Origin: Pacificibacter maritimus
GTDB taxonomy: Bacteria; Pseudomonadota; Alphaproteobacteria; Rhodobacterales; Rhodobacteraceae
Reading direction: 5' to 3'
DNA length: 64,000 bases
Assembly (NCBI RefSeq): GCF_003814915.1
Contig: NZ_RKQK01000003.1
Coordinates: forward strand, 1 to 64,000
The translations under genes were made by a program, and so were the position numbers. The number at the start of each line of letters is the position of its first letter. The first letter of the stretch is position 1. The notes under the pieces are model-generated. The model did no database searches. It was not told the origin of the DNA and saw only the letters and a program-made list of their open reading frames with translations. This document shows positions 8,409 to 16,655 of the stretch, piece after piece.

Positions 8409-8630
8409 TTAAAAATAACGTCCAATAACACGGGTCAAAGCGTGGGGAATATCGCTAAATTCATATCCACCGGGGTGTTGCGTGATGGCCCAAAAGACCA
8501 TGCCTCCCCCAAGTAAAACCATGACAGCGCCAGTGCGGGGCGGACGGCTTTCAGAGAAAGCGCTAAACAAAGCAGGCACTGATAACACCAGTATTACTGC
8601 CCCGATCACCAGAAAAAGATCTGCGTCCAT
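8409..8630 (-). CDS. Small conserved membrane protein next to pyk
   Basis: A 73-residue protein with two predicted membrane helices, at about 5-25 (LFLVIGAVILVLSVPALFSAF) and 34-50 (GAVMVLLGGGMVFWAI). A short PPR-containing turn separates them and a C-terminal tail of about 20 residues follows. No known domain was recognised. It lies 35 bases behind pyk on the same strand and may be co-transcribed with it. Confidence 0.6.
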   Translation of the reverse strand: MDADLFLVIGAVILVLSVPALFSAFSESRPPRTGAVMVLLGGGMVFWAITQHPGGYEFSDIPHALTRVIGRYF

Positions 8631-8665
8631 ATTTCACCCCTAACTCTATCTATACCATAGAGCCA

Positions 8666-10111
8666 TTATTCTGGGTCTGTGTTAAAAATCAAGCGTTCGT
8701 CACAAGGCGCAACACGCAAGATGTTTGTTGTACCAGGCTGGTTGAAGGGCACACCCGCTGTCACAACGATATTATCTGCCTCAGTGGCAAAGCCAAATGT
8801 CCGCGCAGCACGTGCAGCATTGACCACAGCCATTTTAAACCGATCCACTTCGCCTGTGACCATGCAATGCATGCCCCAGTACAAACAAAGTTTGCGTGCA
8901 GTTTTCGACAAAGATGTCATCGCGATGATCGGAACATGTGGACGTTCGCGCGCTGTCAAAGCCGCTGTTGTCCCACTTTCAGAGTAACAAACGATGGTTT
9001 TGATATCAGTCGTTTCAGCGATCTCACGCGCAGCTGATACGATCGCATCAGCCGTGGTTTCTTTTTTACCAGCGCGAGATGCATCCATAACCTCTCGGTA
9101 AACAGGATCGCTTTCGACTTCCATGGCCACGTTGTTCATGGTGCTCACAGCTTCGATCGGGAAATCCCCTGCTGCGGATTCAGCAGACAACATGATCGCA
9201 TCTGCGCCCTCATAAATCGCAGTCGCGACATCAGAGACCTCAGCACGTGTGGGCATGGGGCTTTCGATCATCGATTCAAGCATCTGCGTGGCAACGATGA
9301 CAGGCTTTGCAGCCGCACGACATTTGCGGATCAGTTGCTTTTGGATCGGAGGCACAGCATGGACAGGCAGTTCAACACCCAAATCGCCACGGGCAACCAT
9401 GATGCCATCTGACACTTTCAAAATAGCGTCAAAATCTTTCACAGCAGATGGTTTTTCGATTTTGGACAAAACAAACGCACGCCCTGCTGCCAATTCTCTG
9501 GCTTGGATCACGTCTTCTGGGCGTTGAACGAATGACAAAGCCAGCCAATCAACACCAAGATCACAAACGAATTCGAGATCTTTCAAATCTTTTTCTGATA
9601 AGGCGGCCAAAGGTAGCACAACGTCAGGTACATTTACACCTTTGCGGTTTGAAATCGTACCACCGACAGTAACAACGCAATTGGCATAATCTTTGCCGCA
9701 GTCTTCCACTTGCAAACGGATTTTTCCGTCATTGACCAAAAGGTTGGATCCAACCTCAAGGGCTGCAAAGATTTCGGGGTGTGGCAGCTGCACGCGATTG
9801 ATATCGCCATCCGCGTCATCCAGATCCAAGCGGAACTTAGCGCCCACTTCCAGATCATAAGACTCTTCGGCGAATTTACCGACACGCAGTTTTGGCCCCT
9901 GAAGGTCAGCCAAAATAGCAATTGGGCGCCCCAAGTCTTTCTCGACTTTGCGGATCATCGCGTGGCGTTCGCGAATTTCACCATGTTCACCATGGCTCAT
10001 ATTCAAGCGAAACACATTCGCGCCGGCTTCTGTGAGCGCGCGGATCATTTCATAGGTGTTCGAAGCTGGGCCCAATGTGGCCACGATCTTTACATTGCGA
10101 AGGCGTCTCAT
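8666..10111 (-). CDS. pyk: Pyruvate kinase
   Basis: A 481-residue cytosolic glycolytic enzyme making pyruvate and ATP from phosphoenolpyruvate and ADP. It starts MRRLRNVKIVATLGPAS. The TIM-barrel active site shows LSKIEKPSAV with its catalytic lysine, MVARGDLGVELP, and TQMLESMIESPMPTRAEVSD. The B domain interrupts the barrel at about 70-165, and the regulatory C-domain covers about 350-475. Length is normal for the family. The 136-base upstream gap is shared with a divergent amidohydrolase gene and should carry both promoters. Confidence 0.97.
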   Translation of the reverse strand: MRRLRNVKIVATLGPASNTYEMIRALTEAGANVFRLNMSHGEHGEIRERHAMIRKVEKDLGRPIAILADLQGPKLRVGKFAEESYDLEVGAKFRLDLDDADGDINRVQLPHPEIFAALEVGSNLLVNDGKIRLQVEDCGKDYANCVVTVGGTISNRKGVNVPDVVLPLAALSEKDLKDLEFVCDLGVDWLALSFVQRPEDVIQARELAAGRAFVLSKIEKPSAVKDFDAILKVSDGIMVARGDLGVELPVHAVPPIQKQLIRKCRAAAKPVIVATQMLESMIESPMPTRAEVSDVATAIYEGADAIMLSAESAAGDFPIEAVSTMNNVAMEVESDPVYREVMDASRAGKKETTADAIVSAAREIAETTDIKTIVCYSESGTTAALTARERPHVPIIAMTSLSKTARKLCLYWGMHCMVTGEVDRFKMAVVNAARAARTFGFATEADNIVVTAGVPFNQPGTTNILRVAPCDERLIFNTDPE

Positions 10112-10247
10112 AGTTGCCTTACATCCTTTCGGTCATTTCAATTCGCGGTGGGCCGTCCCCTCTATGGCGCAATCTGCGCCAAGGCACAACTGGCCCTTTG
10201 CCTTCAAAGGTCTTATTAGGGTCATGACAGCAGAAGATGACGGTTAA

Positions 10248-11021
10248 ATGAACGATTTTTCACCATTTCAGCAGATCAATTTAGATTTTGAGGGCCGCTG
10301 GTTGATCACATGTGACCACGCCACGAACCACATTCCCGCGGAATTTGAACCAAATCTTGGCCTACCCCAGTCGGAAATTGACCGGCATATCGCCTATGAT
10401 ATCGGCGCAAAGCGCGTCACCATCGAACTGGCGCGCCTTTTGCAAAGCCCTGCGATTTATACACAGTTTTCGCGTCTTGTGATCGACCCGAATCGCGGAG
10501 AGCGCGATCCGACATTGGTGCGCAAACTCTACGATGGCACGATTATCCCCGCAAATCGCTATGCCGATCATGCCGAAATCACACGACGCTTGAACACATA
10601 CCACCGCCCTTATCATGACGCCTATCGCAGCCTTGCCGCGCGCAGGCCTGACACGGTGATTTGCGCAGTACACAGCTTTACACCGCAACTTACGGCACGC
10701 GCACGGCGGCCTTGGCAAATCGGGATTCTCTCTGCGGCAGACAAACGCCTCACTGCACCTTTAATTGATGCGATGCGCAATTCAGACGCCTTAAAGAGTG
10801 CTGCGGCTGAACTGGGTGAACCGCTTTGCATCGGTGACAATGAACCCTATGTTGGGCAGTTTCCTGGAGATGCGATTGCCACACATACTGTGGCGCAAAA
10901 TCGGCCCAATGTGCTGATTGAATTGCGATCTGATTTGATTGAAACACCACAAACGCAACTTTATTGGGCCAATTTAATCGCCCCTATTCTCACAGATACA
11001 CTCGCGAAAACAGGGCTTTGA
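10248..11021 (+). CDS. N-formylglutamate amidohydrolase family protein
   Basis: A 257-residue cytosolic protein of the HutG-type metallo-amidohydrolase family. Motifs seen are CDHATNHIP near the N-terminus (about 23-31), SRLVIDPNRG (about 80-89) and AVHSFTP (about 140-146), which place candidate His/Asp/Glu metal ligands. Family members hydrolyse N-formyl-L-glutamate in histidine breakdown, but no other hut gene is nearby. The substrate here could be another N-acylated amino acid. It is followed after 24 bases by the DUF1244 gene, probably one transcript. Confidence 0.8.
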   Translation: MNDFSPFQQINLDFEGRWLITCDHATNHIPAEFEPNLGLPQSEIDRHIAYDIGAKRVTIELARLLQSPAIYTQFSRLVIDPNRGERDPTLVRKLYDGTIIPANRYADHAEITRRLNTYHRPYHDAYRSLAARRPDTVICAVHSFTPQLTARARRPWQIGILSAADKRLTAPLIDAMRNSDALKSAAAELGEPLCIGDNEPYVGQFPGDAIATHTVAQNRPNVLIELRSDLIETPQTQLYWANLIAPILTDTLAKTGL

Positions 11022-11045
11022 CAGCCCCGACCTAAGGATACCATC

Positions 11046-11363
11046 ATGGATGACCAAACCAGACTCGAACTTGAAGCCGCCGCATTTCGCAGTTTACGCG
11101 ATCATTTGATGACCAAGCGTACGGATGTGCAAAACATCGACATGATGAACTTGGCGGGCTTTTGCCGCAACTGCTTGTCGCGGTGGTATCAAGAAGCTGC
11201 CAATGAGCGTGGTATCGAAATGTCAAAAGACGAAGCGCGTGAAACATTTTACGGAATGCCCATGTCGGAATGGAAAGCGCAATATCAGACAGAAGCCTCT
11301 GATGATAAGAAATCCGCATTCGATGCCGCATTTGCCGCCAATGTCGACAGCGATAAGGCCTAA
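11046..11363 (+). CDS. DUF1244 family protein
   Basis: A 105-residue all-helical soluble protein of the DUF1244 family, nearly restricted to proteobacteria. The hallmark FCRNCLSRWYQEAA lies at about 40-53, with a Cys-x-x-Cys that could bind metal, and YGMPMSEWKAQYQ at about 70-82. Function is unknown. AAGGAT before the ATG supports the start. It sits directly downstream of the amidohydrolase-like gene, a pairing that may be functional. Confidence 0.75.
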   Translation: MDDQTRLELEAAAFRSLRDHLMTKRTDVQNIDMMNLAGFCRNCLSRWYQEAANERGIEMSKDEARETFYGMPMSEWKAQYQTEASDDKKSAFDAAFAANVDSDKA

Positions 11364-11805
11364 GCTTTCCGCCCGTGCTGCGCCCTGACGATTTTAGGAT
11401 TTGATTCGGCGCGACACATCTTAGCTGCTGTCTTTATTTCTGCGATATGATGCAAAATGGACCAAACGCCACGCTTGATTGGAAACAGTATGGCGCATCG
11501 CGCAGCATAGTTCCCAAAGCCTTCATACATCTAAAAAAGCCTTTGTTCAAAACATAGCGTCTGTTACTGATTTTCTTAGCTTTAATATGGGTCGCCACAG
11601 TCAAATGCCCCAATATGGGCTGCGAATAACAGCTGCATATCAGCAAATTTCTGTGATGCCGTTGGTGAATGAGACCGCGTTTTTTTTAAAATCAAAAGGA
11701 TGTTTTCAGCATCGCTTACAAAATCGCTGACAAAAAATTTAGATCGATCCTGTGTCGCTTGACCAGACGGCACAGCACATAGTTTGAGATTTCGGAGATA
11801 CCGAT
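11364..11805. other. Intergenic region without a convincing gene
   Basis: 442 bases between DUF1244 and the RTX gene. A 36-codon frame (11447-11557, plus) starts with two ATGs and ends at TAG, but it has no clear ribosome-binding site and no recognised similarity. The part from about 11660 to 11800 is A/T-rich and should carry the RTX promoter. CGGAG lies ahead of the RTX start codon. Confidence 0.5.
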
Positions 11806-12738
11806 ATGTTACTTTTAAGCCTACTCACGTCACTCTTTGGATTGTCCTTTGCAATCGACACTTGGGGCAGTGATGATTCGTCAGACGAAAACGCTGATGA
11901 CAACGACAGCAATGTTGACGATGACGCAGCACAAGATGACGTGGAAGATGCGGAGGAAGAAGACCCCATAGAAGTCAGCCCCGTTGGCACAGATGGGGAT
12001 GACGAATTTTTGGGCACCCCCGCCGATGACCTGTTTGAAGGCATGTTGGGGGATGACACTATTTCGGGTCAAGCAGGCAACGACCACTTGGGGGGCGGTG
12101 CAGGCAATGACACCGTGGTAGGAAACGGCGGTGACGACACACTCTACGGCAATGCGGGCGATGATGTGGTTGAGGGCGGCTACGGCGATGACCGCATTTT
12201 CCTTGGTGACGGTGATGATACGACGGGCATTACGACGGGCGAAACGAATGACTCGCAAACTGACTATCTAGAACAAGGCGACGACTTTATCCGCGGTGGT
12301 GCGGGGAATGACGTTATATTTGATGTATTGGGATCAAACACGATCTACGGCGACGAGGGGCAGGACACAATCCTCACCTTTGACTATAACGAAAACACCC
12401 CTGACACAGTGAACGGCGGCTATGGCGCGGATTCGATTTTGGTCGATGATGGCGATACTGTAACTGGCGGTGCGGGCGCTGATATTATCGGCGTTTTGCG
12501 CCAAGGGCTTGAGGATGAAAACGTGGTCACGATCACAGATTTCAATCCAGAAGAAGATCAGCTTGTACTGGCATGGGATGGCCCCGCGCAAGATGAAACC
12601 CTCTTGGAGTACGCGGATGTAGGTGGTGGCGTTATGATTGGCTACAACGGGATCAACATGGCATTTTTACAAAATGTCACCGCAGATCAAATGGCCGATG
12701 TCGAAATAGAGTTCTTCTATACTGCAGCGATCATTTAA
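11806..12738 (+). CDS. RTX-type calcium-binding protein, membrane-anchored or secreted
   Basis: A 310-residue acidic protein. Residues 1-17 are hydrophobic (MLLLSLLTSLFGLSFA), followed by a very acidic Asp/Glu/Ser stretch (about 20-60). Hemolysin-type nonapeptides of the GGxGxDx(L/I/V)x type run from about 64 to 155, for example GQAGNDHL, GNGGDDTL, GNAGDDVV and GGYGDDRI. Two further blocks follow, then an ITDFNPEEDQLVL module and an aliphatic C-terminus. These repeats fold into calcium beta-rolls, usually exported by type I secretion. No ABC/MFP export genes are next to it. The role (adhesion, surface layer, calcium sensing) is unknown. Confidence 0.8.
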   Translation: MLLLSLLTSLFGLSFAIDTWGSDDSSDENADDNDSNVDDDAAQDDVEDAEEEDPIEVSPVGTDGDDEFLGTPADDLFEGMLGDDTISGQAGNDHLGGGAGNDTVVGNGGDDTLYGNAGDDVVEGGYGDDRIFLGDGDDTTGITTGETNDSQTDYLEQGDDFIRGGAGNDVIFDVLGSNTIYGDEGQDTILTFDYNENTPDTVNGGYGADSILVDDGDTVTGGAGADIIGVLRQGLEDENVVTITDFNPEEDQLVLAWDGPAQDETLLEYADVGGGVMIGYNGINMAFLQNVTADQMADVEIEFFYTAAII

Positions 12739-12811
12739 GCGGCACGGTTAAGCAGCACGGGCGCCCACCACTATGGTTTGAGGCGACAATTTGCACATCG
12801 CACACATACAC

Positions 12812-12841
12812 AAAAAGGCCCGCAGTTGAGCGGGCCTTTAT
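12812..12841. terminator. Bidirectional terminator between the RTX gene and dat
   Basis: AAAGGCCCGC (12814-12823) pairs perfectly with GCGGGCCTTT (12830-12839) over a six-base loop, with A and T tracts on either side. It separates two convergent genes and can serve both. Confidence 0.75.
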
Positions 12842-12895
12842 CGTAATCATGTCGAAATCGGCGCAGTGCCACAGCTTGTGAAGCACCGACGATTG

Positions 12896-13756
12896 TTAAA
12901 TCGCGGCTTTTATCATTTCTTCGGTGTAGATTTCGCGCAAGCGTTTCGAAATATCACCAGGCACACCTGTGCCGATTTGCGCGCCATCAATTTCGATCAC
13001 AGGCTGCGCAAACCCAGTCGCTGAAGTCACAAAAGCTTCATCCGCATTTTGCGCTTCTTCGATTGTGAAGAGGCGTTCTTCGACTTTCATCTGTGCCTCA
13101 ATAGCAAAGCGCAAAATCGCAGCGCGGGTGATGCCGTGCAAAATGTCAGTGCTCAATTCGCGGGTGATGATCACACCATCTTTAACGATATAGGCGTTGT
13201 TTGCAGTGCCTTCGGTGACATAGCCATCTTCAACCAACCACGCATCTTGGCAGCCTTGCTTTTTGGCCTGCATCTTCGCGAAAGACGGGTACAGCAACTG
13301 GGTTGTCTTGATGTCACGACGGCCCCAACGTTCATCAGCGATGGACATCACTTTGATCCCAGCATCCATGATCGCGCTGTCGATCAAAGGTTTTTCAAAT
13401 GTAAACAACACGATGCCGCTTGGCACTTCAGCGGGATCAGGCCATGCGAAATCACGCGCATCGGGCGCGCCGCGTGTCACTTGCAGATAGATACCGCCTT
13501 CCTCAAGGTTGTTCTTTGCAATCAGATCACGATGGATTTGCAGCAACTCGTCCATTGTCACAGGAGAGGCCATTTCAAGTTCAGACAGTGACCGTTGCAG
13601 ACGTTCAATATGGCCATCAAATGCCAAAAGCTTGCCACCGACCACAGAGGTCACTTCATAGACAGCATCGGCCATCAGGAAACCACGATCAAACACCGAG
13701 ACTTTTGCCTCTGCTGCTGGAACAAATTCTCCGTTGACGTAAACGATTTGGCTCAT
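12896..13756 (-). CDS. dat: D-amino-acid transaminase-like PLP enzyme (class IV)
   Basis: A 286-residue class IV aminotransferase. The pyridoxal-phosphate lysine is K150 in DERWGRRDIKTTQLLYPS. The cofactor-binding DGYVTEGTANNAYIV follows at about 177-191, and TSATGFAQPV lies near 243. The RRDIK context and VYVNGEFVPAAEAKVSVFDRG start favour D-amino-acid transaminase over branched-chain IlvE. Such enzymes interconvert D-alanine, D-glutamate and their keto acids. It is the last gene of a dgcN-dgcA-dat unit (21-base gap; AAGGAG before the ATG), so D-glutamate or D-alanine is the likely substrate. Confidence 0.8.
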   Translation of the reverse strand: MSQIVYVNGEFVPAAEAKVSVFDRGFLMADAVYEVTSVVGGKLLAFDGHIERLQRSLSELEMASPVTMDELLQIHRDLIAKNNLEEGGIYLQVTRGAPDARDFAWPDPAEVPSGIVLFTFEKPLIDSAIMDAGIKVMSIADERWGRRDIKTTQLLYPSFAKMQAKKQGCQDAWLVEDGYVTEGTANNAYIVKDGVIITRELSTDILHGITRAAILRFAIEAQMKVEERLFTIEEAQNADEAFVTSATGFAQPVIEIDGAQIGTGVPGDISKRLREIYTEEMIKAAI

Positions 13757-13777
13757 GCTGGTCTCCTTAAAATGGCC

Positions 13778-14746
13778 TTAGCCCCAAAGTTTTGACGCAG
13801 AGGGATGCACCCCATCGGCATCAAATTTTAATGCGTTGTCACGGTCTTCGGCCAGAAGAAGCGGCCCGTCAAGGTCTGTTATGCGCGCGCCCTGCGCAAC
13901 AAGCACCGCTGGCGCCATCGCCAAAGAGGTTCCAACCATGCAGCCCACCATAATTCCAAACCCCTGCGCCTGTGCCGCAGCGCGCAATTCTAAGGCCTCG
14001 GTCAAGCCGCCCGTCTTGTCCAGCTTGATATTAATCATGTCATACTTGCCTTTGAGATCGCCCAAGCTGGCGCGATCATGACAAGATTCATCCGCACAGA
14101 CAGGCAAAGGCCGCGCAATTTCGCCCAGCATCTCATCTTGGCCTGCGGGCATGGGTTGCTCCACCAGATCAACGCCCAAGCGCAGCAAATGTGGGGCAAG
14201 ATCGGCATAGACTTCGGCGCTCCACCCTTCGTTTGCGTCCACAATGATCCGCGACTTGGGCGCACCGCGCCGCACCGCTTCAAGGCGCGCCATGTCATCT
14301 GGCGTGCCCAGTTTGATCTTAAGCAACGGCCTGTGCGCATGCTTCGCCGCGGCCGCTTGCATCGCCTCAGGCGTGCCCAAAGACAAGGTATAGGCGGTGA
14401 TACAAGGCATAGGTCTGGCCATACCCAGCAGTTGCCACACAGGTTTTCCCGCTTGTTTGGCTTCCAAATCCCATAGCGCGCAATCCACTGCATTGCGTGC
14501 GGCCCCTGGTTCAAGGGCATCTTGCAGTGCCACGCGATCAATATCCGCAGGCAATGCTTCGATTTGGGCAGCTACGCTTTCCAAACTTTCGCCGTAGCGC
14601 GCATAGGGTACGCATTCGCCCCAACCCGACAGTCCGCCATGCGATGCTTTGACAGTAATCACCCGCGCTTCAGTGCGCGATCCGCGTGAAATTACAAAGG
14701 CTTCAGCAAGGCGAAACGCCTCGGCGGTCACGGTAAGGGTCATCAT
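13778..14746 (-). CDS. dgcA: Enolase-superfamily racemase, probable N-acetyl-D-glutamate racemase DgcA
   Basis: A 322-residue muconate-lactonising-type enolase-superfamily enzyme. The catalytic set is complete: K143-x-K145 (LLKIKLG), metal ligands D170 (VDANEGW), E196 (VEQPMP) and D219 (CADES), and the opposite-face lysine in NIKLDKTGG. By fold alone it reads as an L-Ala-D/L-Glu dipeptide epimerase. Directly upstream is a DUF1611 gene matching DgcN. This pairing is the described DgcN/DgcA pathway, in which DgcA converts N-acetyl-D-glutamate to N-acetyl-L-glutamate. AAGGAT precedes the ATG. The epimerase alternative remains possible. Confidence 0.78.
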   Translation of the reverse strand: MMTLTVTAEAFRLAEAFVISRGSRTEARVITVKASHGGLSGWGECVPYARYGESLESVAAQIEALPADIDRVALQDALEPGAARNAVDCALWDLEAKQAGKPVWQLLGMARPMPCITAYTLSLGTPEAMQAAAAKHAHRPLLKIKLGTPDDMARLEAVRRGAPKSRIIVDANEGWSAEVYADLAPHLLRLGVDLVEQPMPAGQDEMLGEIARPLPVCADESCHDRASLGDLKGKYDMINIKLDKTGGLTEALELRAAAQAQGFGIMVGCMVGTSLAMAPAVLVAQGARITDLDGPLLLAEDRDNALKFDADGVHPSASKLWG

Positions 14747-14777
14747 ATATCCTTGATGTTAGGGGCGAATTTTAGGG

Positions 14778-15797
14778 CTATGTTGAAACGGTCTCGTCCA
14801 TTTTGACCAATGCGTCAACCAAGCGATCCGCGCCTTGGCGGAATGGATCAACCGCAGGCAGACCCATTTCCGCTTCGACTTTCGCGAGGTAGCTTAGCGC
14901 ATCTGCTTCTGACAAATGTTGCGTGTTCACTGAAATACCCACGACTTCACAAGCAGGATTTGCAACACGCGCCAAAGGCAAAGCTGTATCGCGTAGGCTT
15001 TGCAATGAGGGCAGGTCATACTCAGGCAGGCCGCGCATGTGGGTGCGGGTCGGTTCGTGGCACAAGATCAAAGCATCGGGCTGACCGCCATGGATCAAAG
15101 CCATGGTGACGCCAGAATAGGACACATGGAACAAGCTGCCCTGCCCTTCGATCAGATCCCAATGATCTGCGTCATTGTCGGGGGAAATATATTCAACGGC
15201 CCCTGCCATGAAATCGGCCACGACCGCATCAAGCGGCACGCCGCCCCCAGTGATCAAAATACCCGTCTGCCCTGTGGCGCGGAAGGTCGATTTCAAACCG
15301 CGCGCGCGCATTGAGGCATCCATCGCCAAAGCCGTGTACATTTTGCCGACAGAACAATCCGTGCCCACGGCCAAACACCGCTTGCCTGTGCGCTTCACTC
15401 CGTTGGCAATCGGGTAATCCACAGAAGGCACGCGCACATCATGCAAACTGCGCCCACAAGCAGCCGCGACGGCGACCAGATCATCTTCTTGGTTCAGCAA
15501 ATTGTGCAGGCCAGAGGCAAGGTCAAACCCCTCTTCCAAAGCCTGCACCAAGACCTTTTTCCACGCTTTAGAAATCACACCACCGCGGTTTGCCACGCCA
15601 ATCACCAGCGTCTTCGCCCCTGCGGCCTTTGCTTCTGCCAAAGTCATGTCAGCGAGCCCCATGTCAGCCTTGCAGCCCTCCATGCGGAATTGACCAATCG
15701 CGAACTCTGGGCGCCAATCTTTGATACCCTGCGCAACTTTGGCAGCAAGGGCATCGGGCGCGTCGCCGAGGAACAAAAGATATGGTGTTTGGATCAT
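14778..15797 (-). CDS. dgcN: DUF1611 protein, probable D-glutamate N-acetyltransferase DgcN
   Basis: A 339-residue cytosolic protein with the DUF1611 layout. The N-terminal Rossmann-like domain (about 1-125) is followed by a C-terminal P-loop-like domain (GTDCSVGKM at about 145-153, GQGSLFHVSYSGVT at about 218-231, and CHEPTR at about 246-251). The family includes DgcN of marine bacteria, shown to acetylate D-glutamate before racemisation by DgcA. The ATG at 15797 is chosen because AGGAGAG sits eight bases before it; an in-frame ATG six codons upstream has no such site. It is first of the dgcN-dgcA-dat operon. Confidence 0.8.
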   Translation of the reverse strand: MIQTPYLLFLGDAPDALAAKVAQGIKDWRPEFAIGQFRMEGCKADMGLADMTLAEAKAAGAKTLVIGVANRGGVISKAWKKVLVQALEEGFDLASGLHNLLNQEDDLVAVAAACGRSLHDVRVPSVDYPIANGVKRTGKRCLAVGTDCSVGKMYTALAMDASMRARGLKSTFRATGQTGILITGGGVPLDAVVADFMAGAVEYISPDNDADHWDLIEGQGSLFHVSYSGVTMALIHGGQPDALILCHEPTRTHMRGLPEYDLPSLQSLRDTALPLARVANPACEVVGISVNTQHLSEADALSYLAKVEAEMGLPAVDPFRQGADRLVDALVKMDETVST

Positions 15798-15881
15798 GGC
15801 AGCTCTCCTATGCATTTAGGACAGCATGCCAGACATAGCCCGCAAGGTGCTTTCAATCTGCGGCGAAATTCATCAATATTA

Positions 15882-15925
15882 GGGATAATCTACGTAATAA
15901 GCGCATCAAAATGATATATAATCCC
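15882..15925. promoter_or_regulatory. Imperfect inverted repeat upstream of dgcN
   Basis: GGGATAAT (15882-15889) and ATAATCCC (15918-15925) form an inverted repeat with one mismatch, 36 bases apart, in an A/T-rich stretch ahead of the dgcN operon. It is a candidate operator. No dedicated regulator gene (DgcR) is in the window. Confidence 0.2.
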
Positions 15926-16090
15926 ACTTATTCAGAGTAATCGCGAATCCAAAGCGTAGTATCGGGAACGAAAAGATCAAATGAGTACCGATTTCTGTCA
16001 TGAAACTGACAAGTTATCGTTGCGTCACAGAAATTGATCAGTACCTTATGCTTACTCCGTTCGGGGGGGAGGAACCTGAATGTTGAGGTC

Positions 16091-16124
16091 AACGCCTCGA
16101 GGTGTAAATCTCGAGGCGTTTGTC
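16091..16124 (+). terminator. Strong orphan hairpin, possible 3' end of a small RNA
   Basis: AACGCCTCGAG (16091-16101) pairs perfectly over 11 bases with CTCGAGGCGTT (16110-16120), loop of eight, followed by TTGTCATTC. No gene ends just upstream on the plus strand. It may terminate a short RNA starting near 15990-16040 that includes a G-rich GGGGGGGAGGAACC stretch (about 16063-16076). It could also serve the minus-strand pseudogene. Confidence 0.5.
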
Positions 16125-16138
16125 ATTCTAAGTCCTTG

Positions 16139-16535
16139 TTATTGCAAGGGCGCGCAGTTCAGAGTGATCAAATCTTCTAATGCTGTATCCTGCGGTGTAC
16201 CCAGATAAACCTCAAAGGGCGGCGAATCACGTGGCACTTCGCCAAACGCGGGCAGCCATTCACCAAACAAACAGACATAGACCTGTGCAAACCCTGCGGA
16301 ATGCCCTTGCAAGCAAGTACGGCAAATTTTCCGCCCGCGATGCCCATGGATTGCGAGGGGCGCGCGATCTCACGCACGGGCATTTGAGACTTCACACTGC
16401 GGCAGATCCCCTAAACAACCGAACCTGGCAGGCAAAACTATCGGCGGTTCAGCGAGCGACAAATCACCCGCAGGATTGGCATAGACTTGGTCCAAGACCC
16501 GTAATATTTGCCCCCCATCAGGGGTCGTCAACCTT
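16139..16535 (-). pseudogene. Decayed AraC-family regulator with GyrI-like effector domain
   Basis: Read on the minus strand in more than one frame, this stretch resembles AraC regulators with a GyrI-like C-domain. The C-terminal part gives AQVYVCLFGEWLPAFGEVP, then PPFEVYLGTPQDTALEDLI and a TAA stop at 16139-16141. Just before, in a different frame, comes IAGGKFAVLACKG, so there is a frameshift near 16310. Further upstream RVLDQVYANPAGDLSLAE resembles the start of an AraC helix-turn-helix. About 150 residues expected between these parts are missing. It is inferred to be a non-functional relic. The family assignment of the C-domain is firmer than that of the N-terminal piece. Confidence 0.6.
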
Positions 16536-16655
16536 ACGGTCTCTTCCTTATTGCAAGACGAATCTTGTTTAAAGCCAAGTCACGAATCTTGCTCAGTTGC
16601 GTCCACTTAAAAAAATCGCCATATACAGTCTAAGAGTATCGTATCGGAGTGTAAT

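Noticed and set aside
11434-11646. A 70-codon frame on the minus strand in the gap before the RTX gene
   Set aside because: No recognisable domain or start signal; probably chance in A/T-rich DNA.
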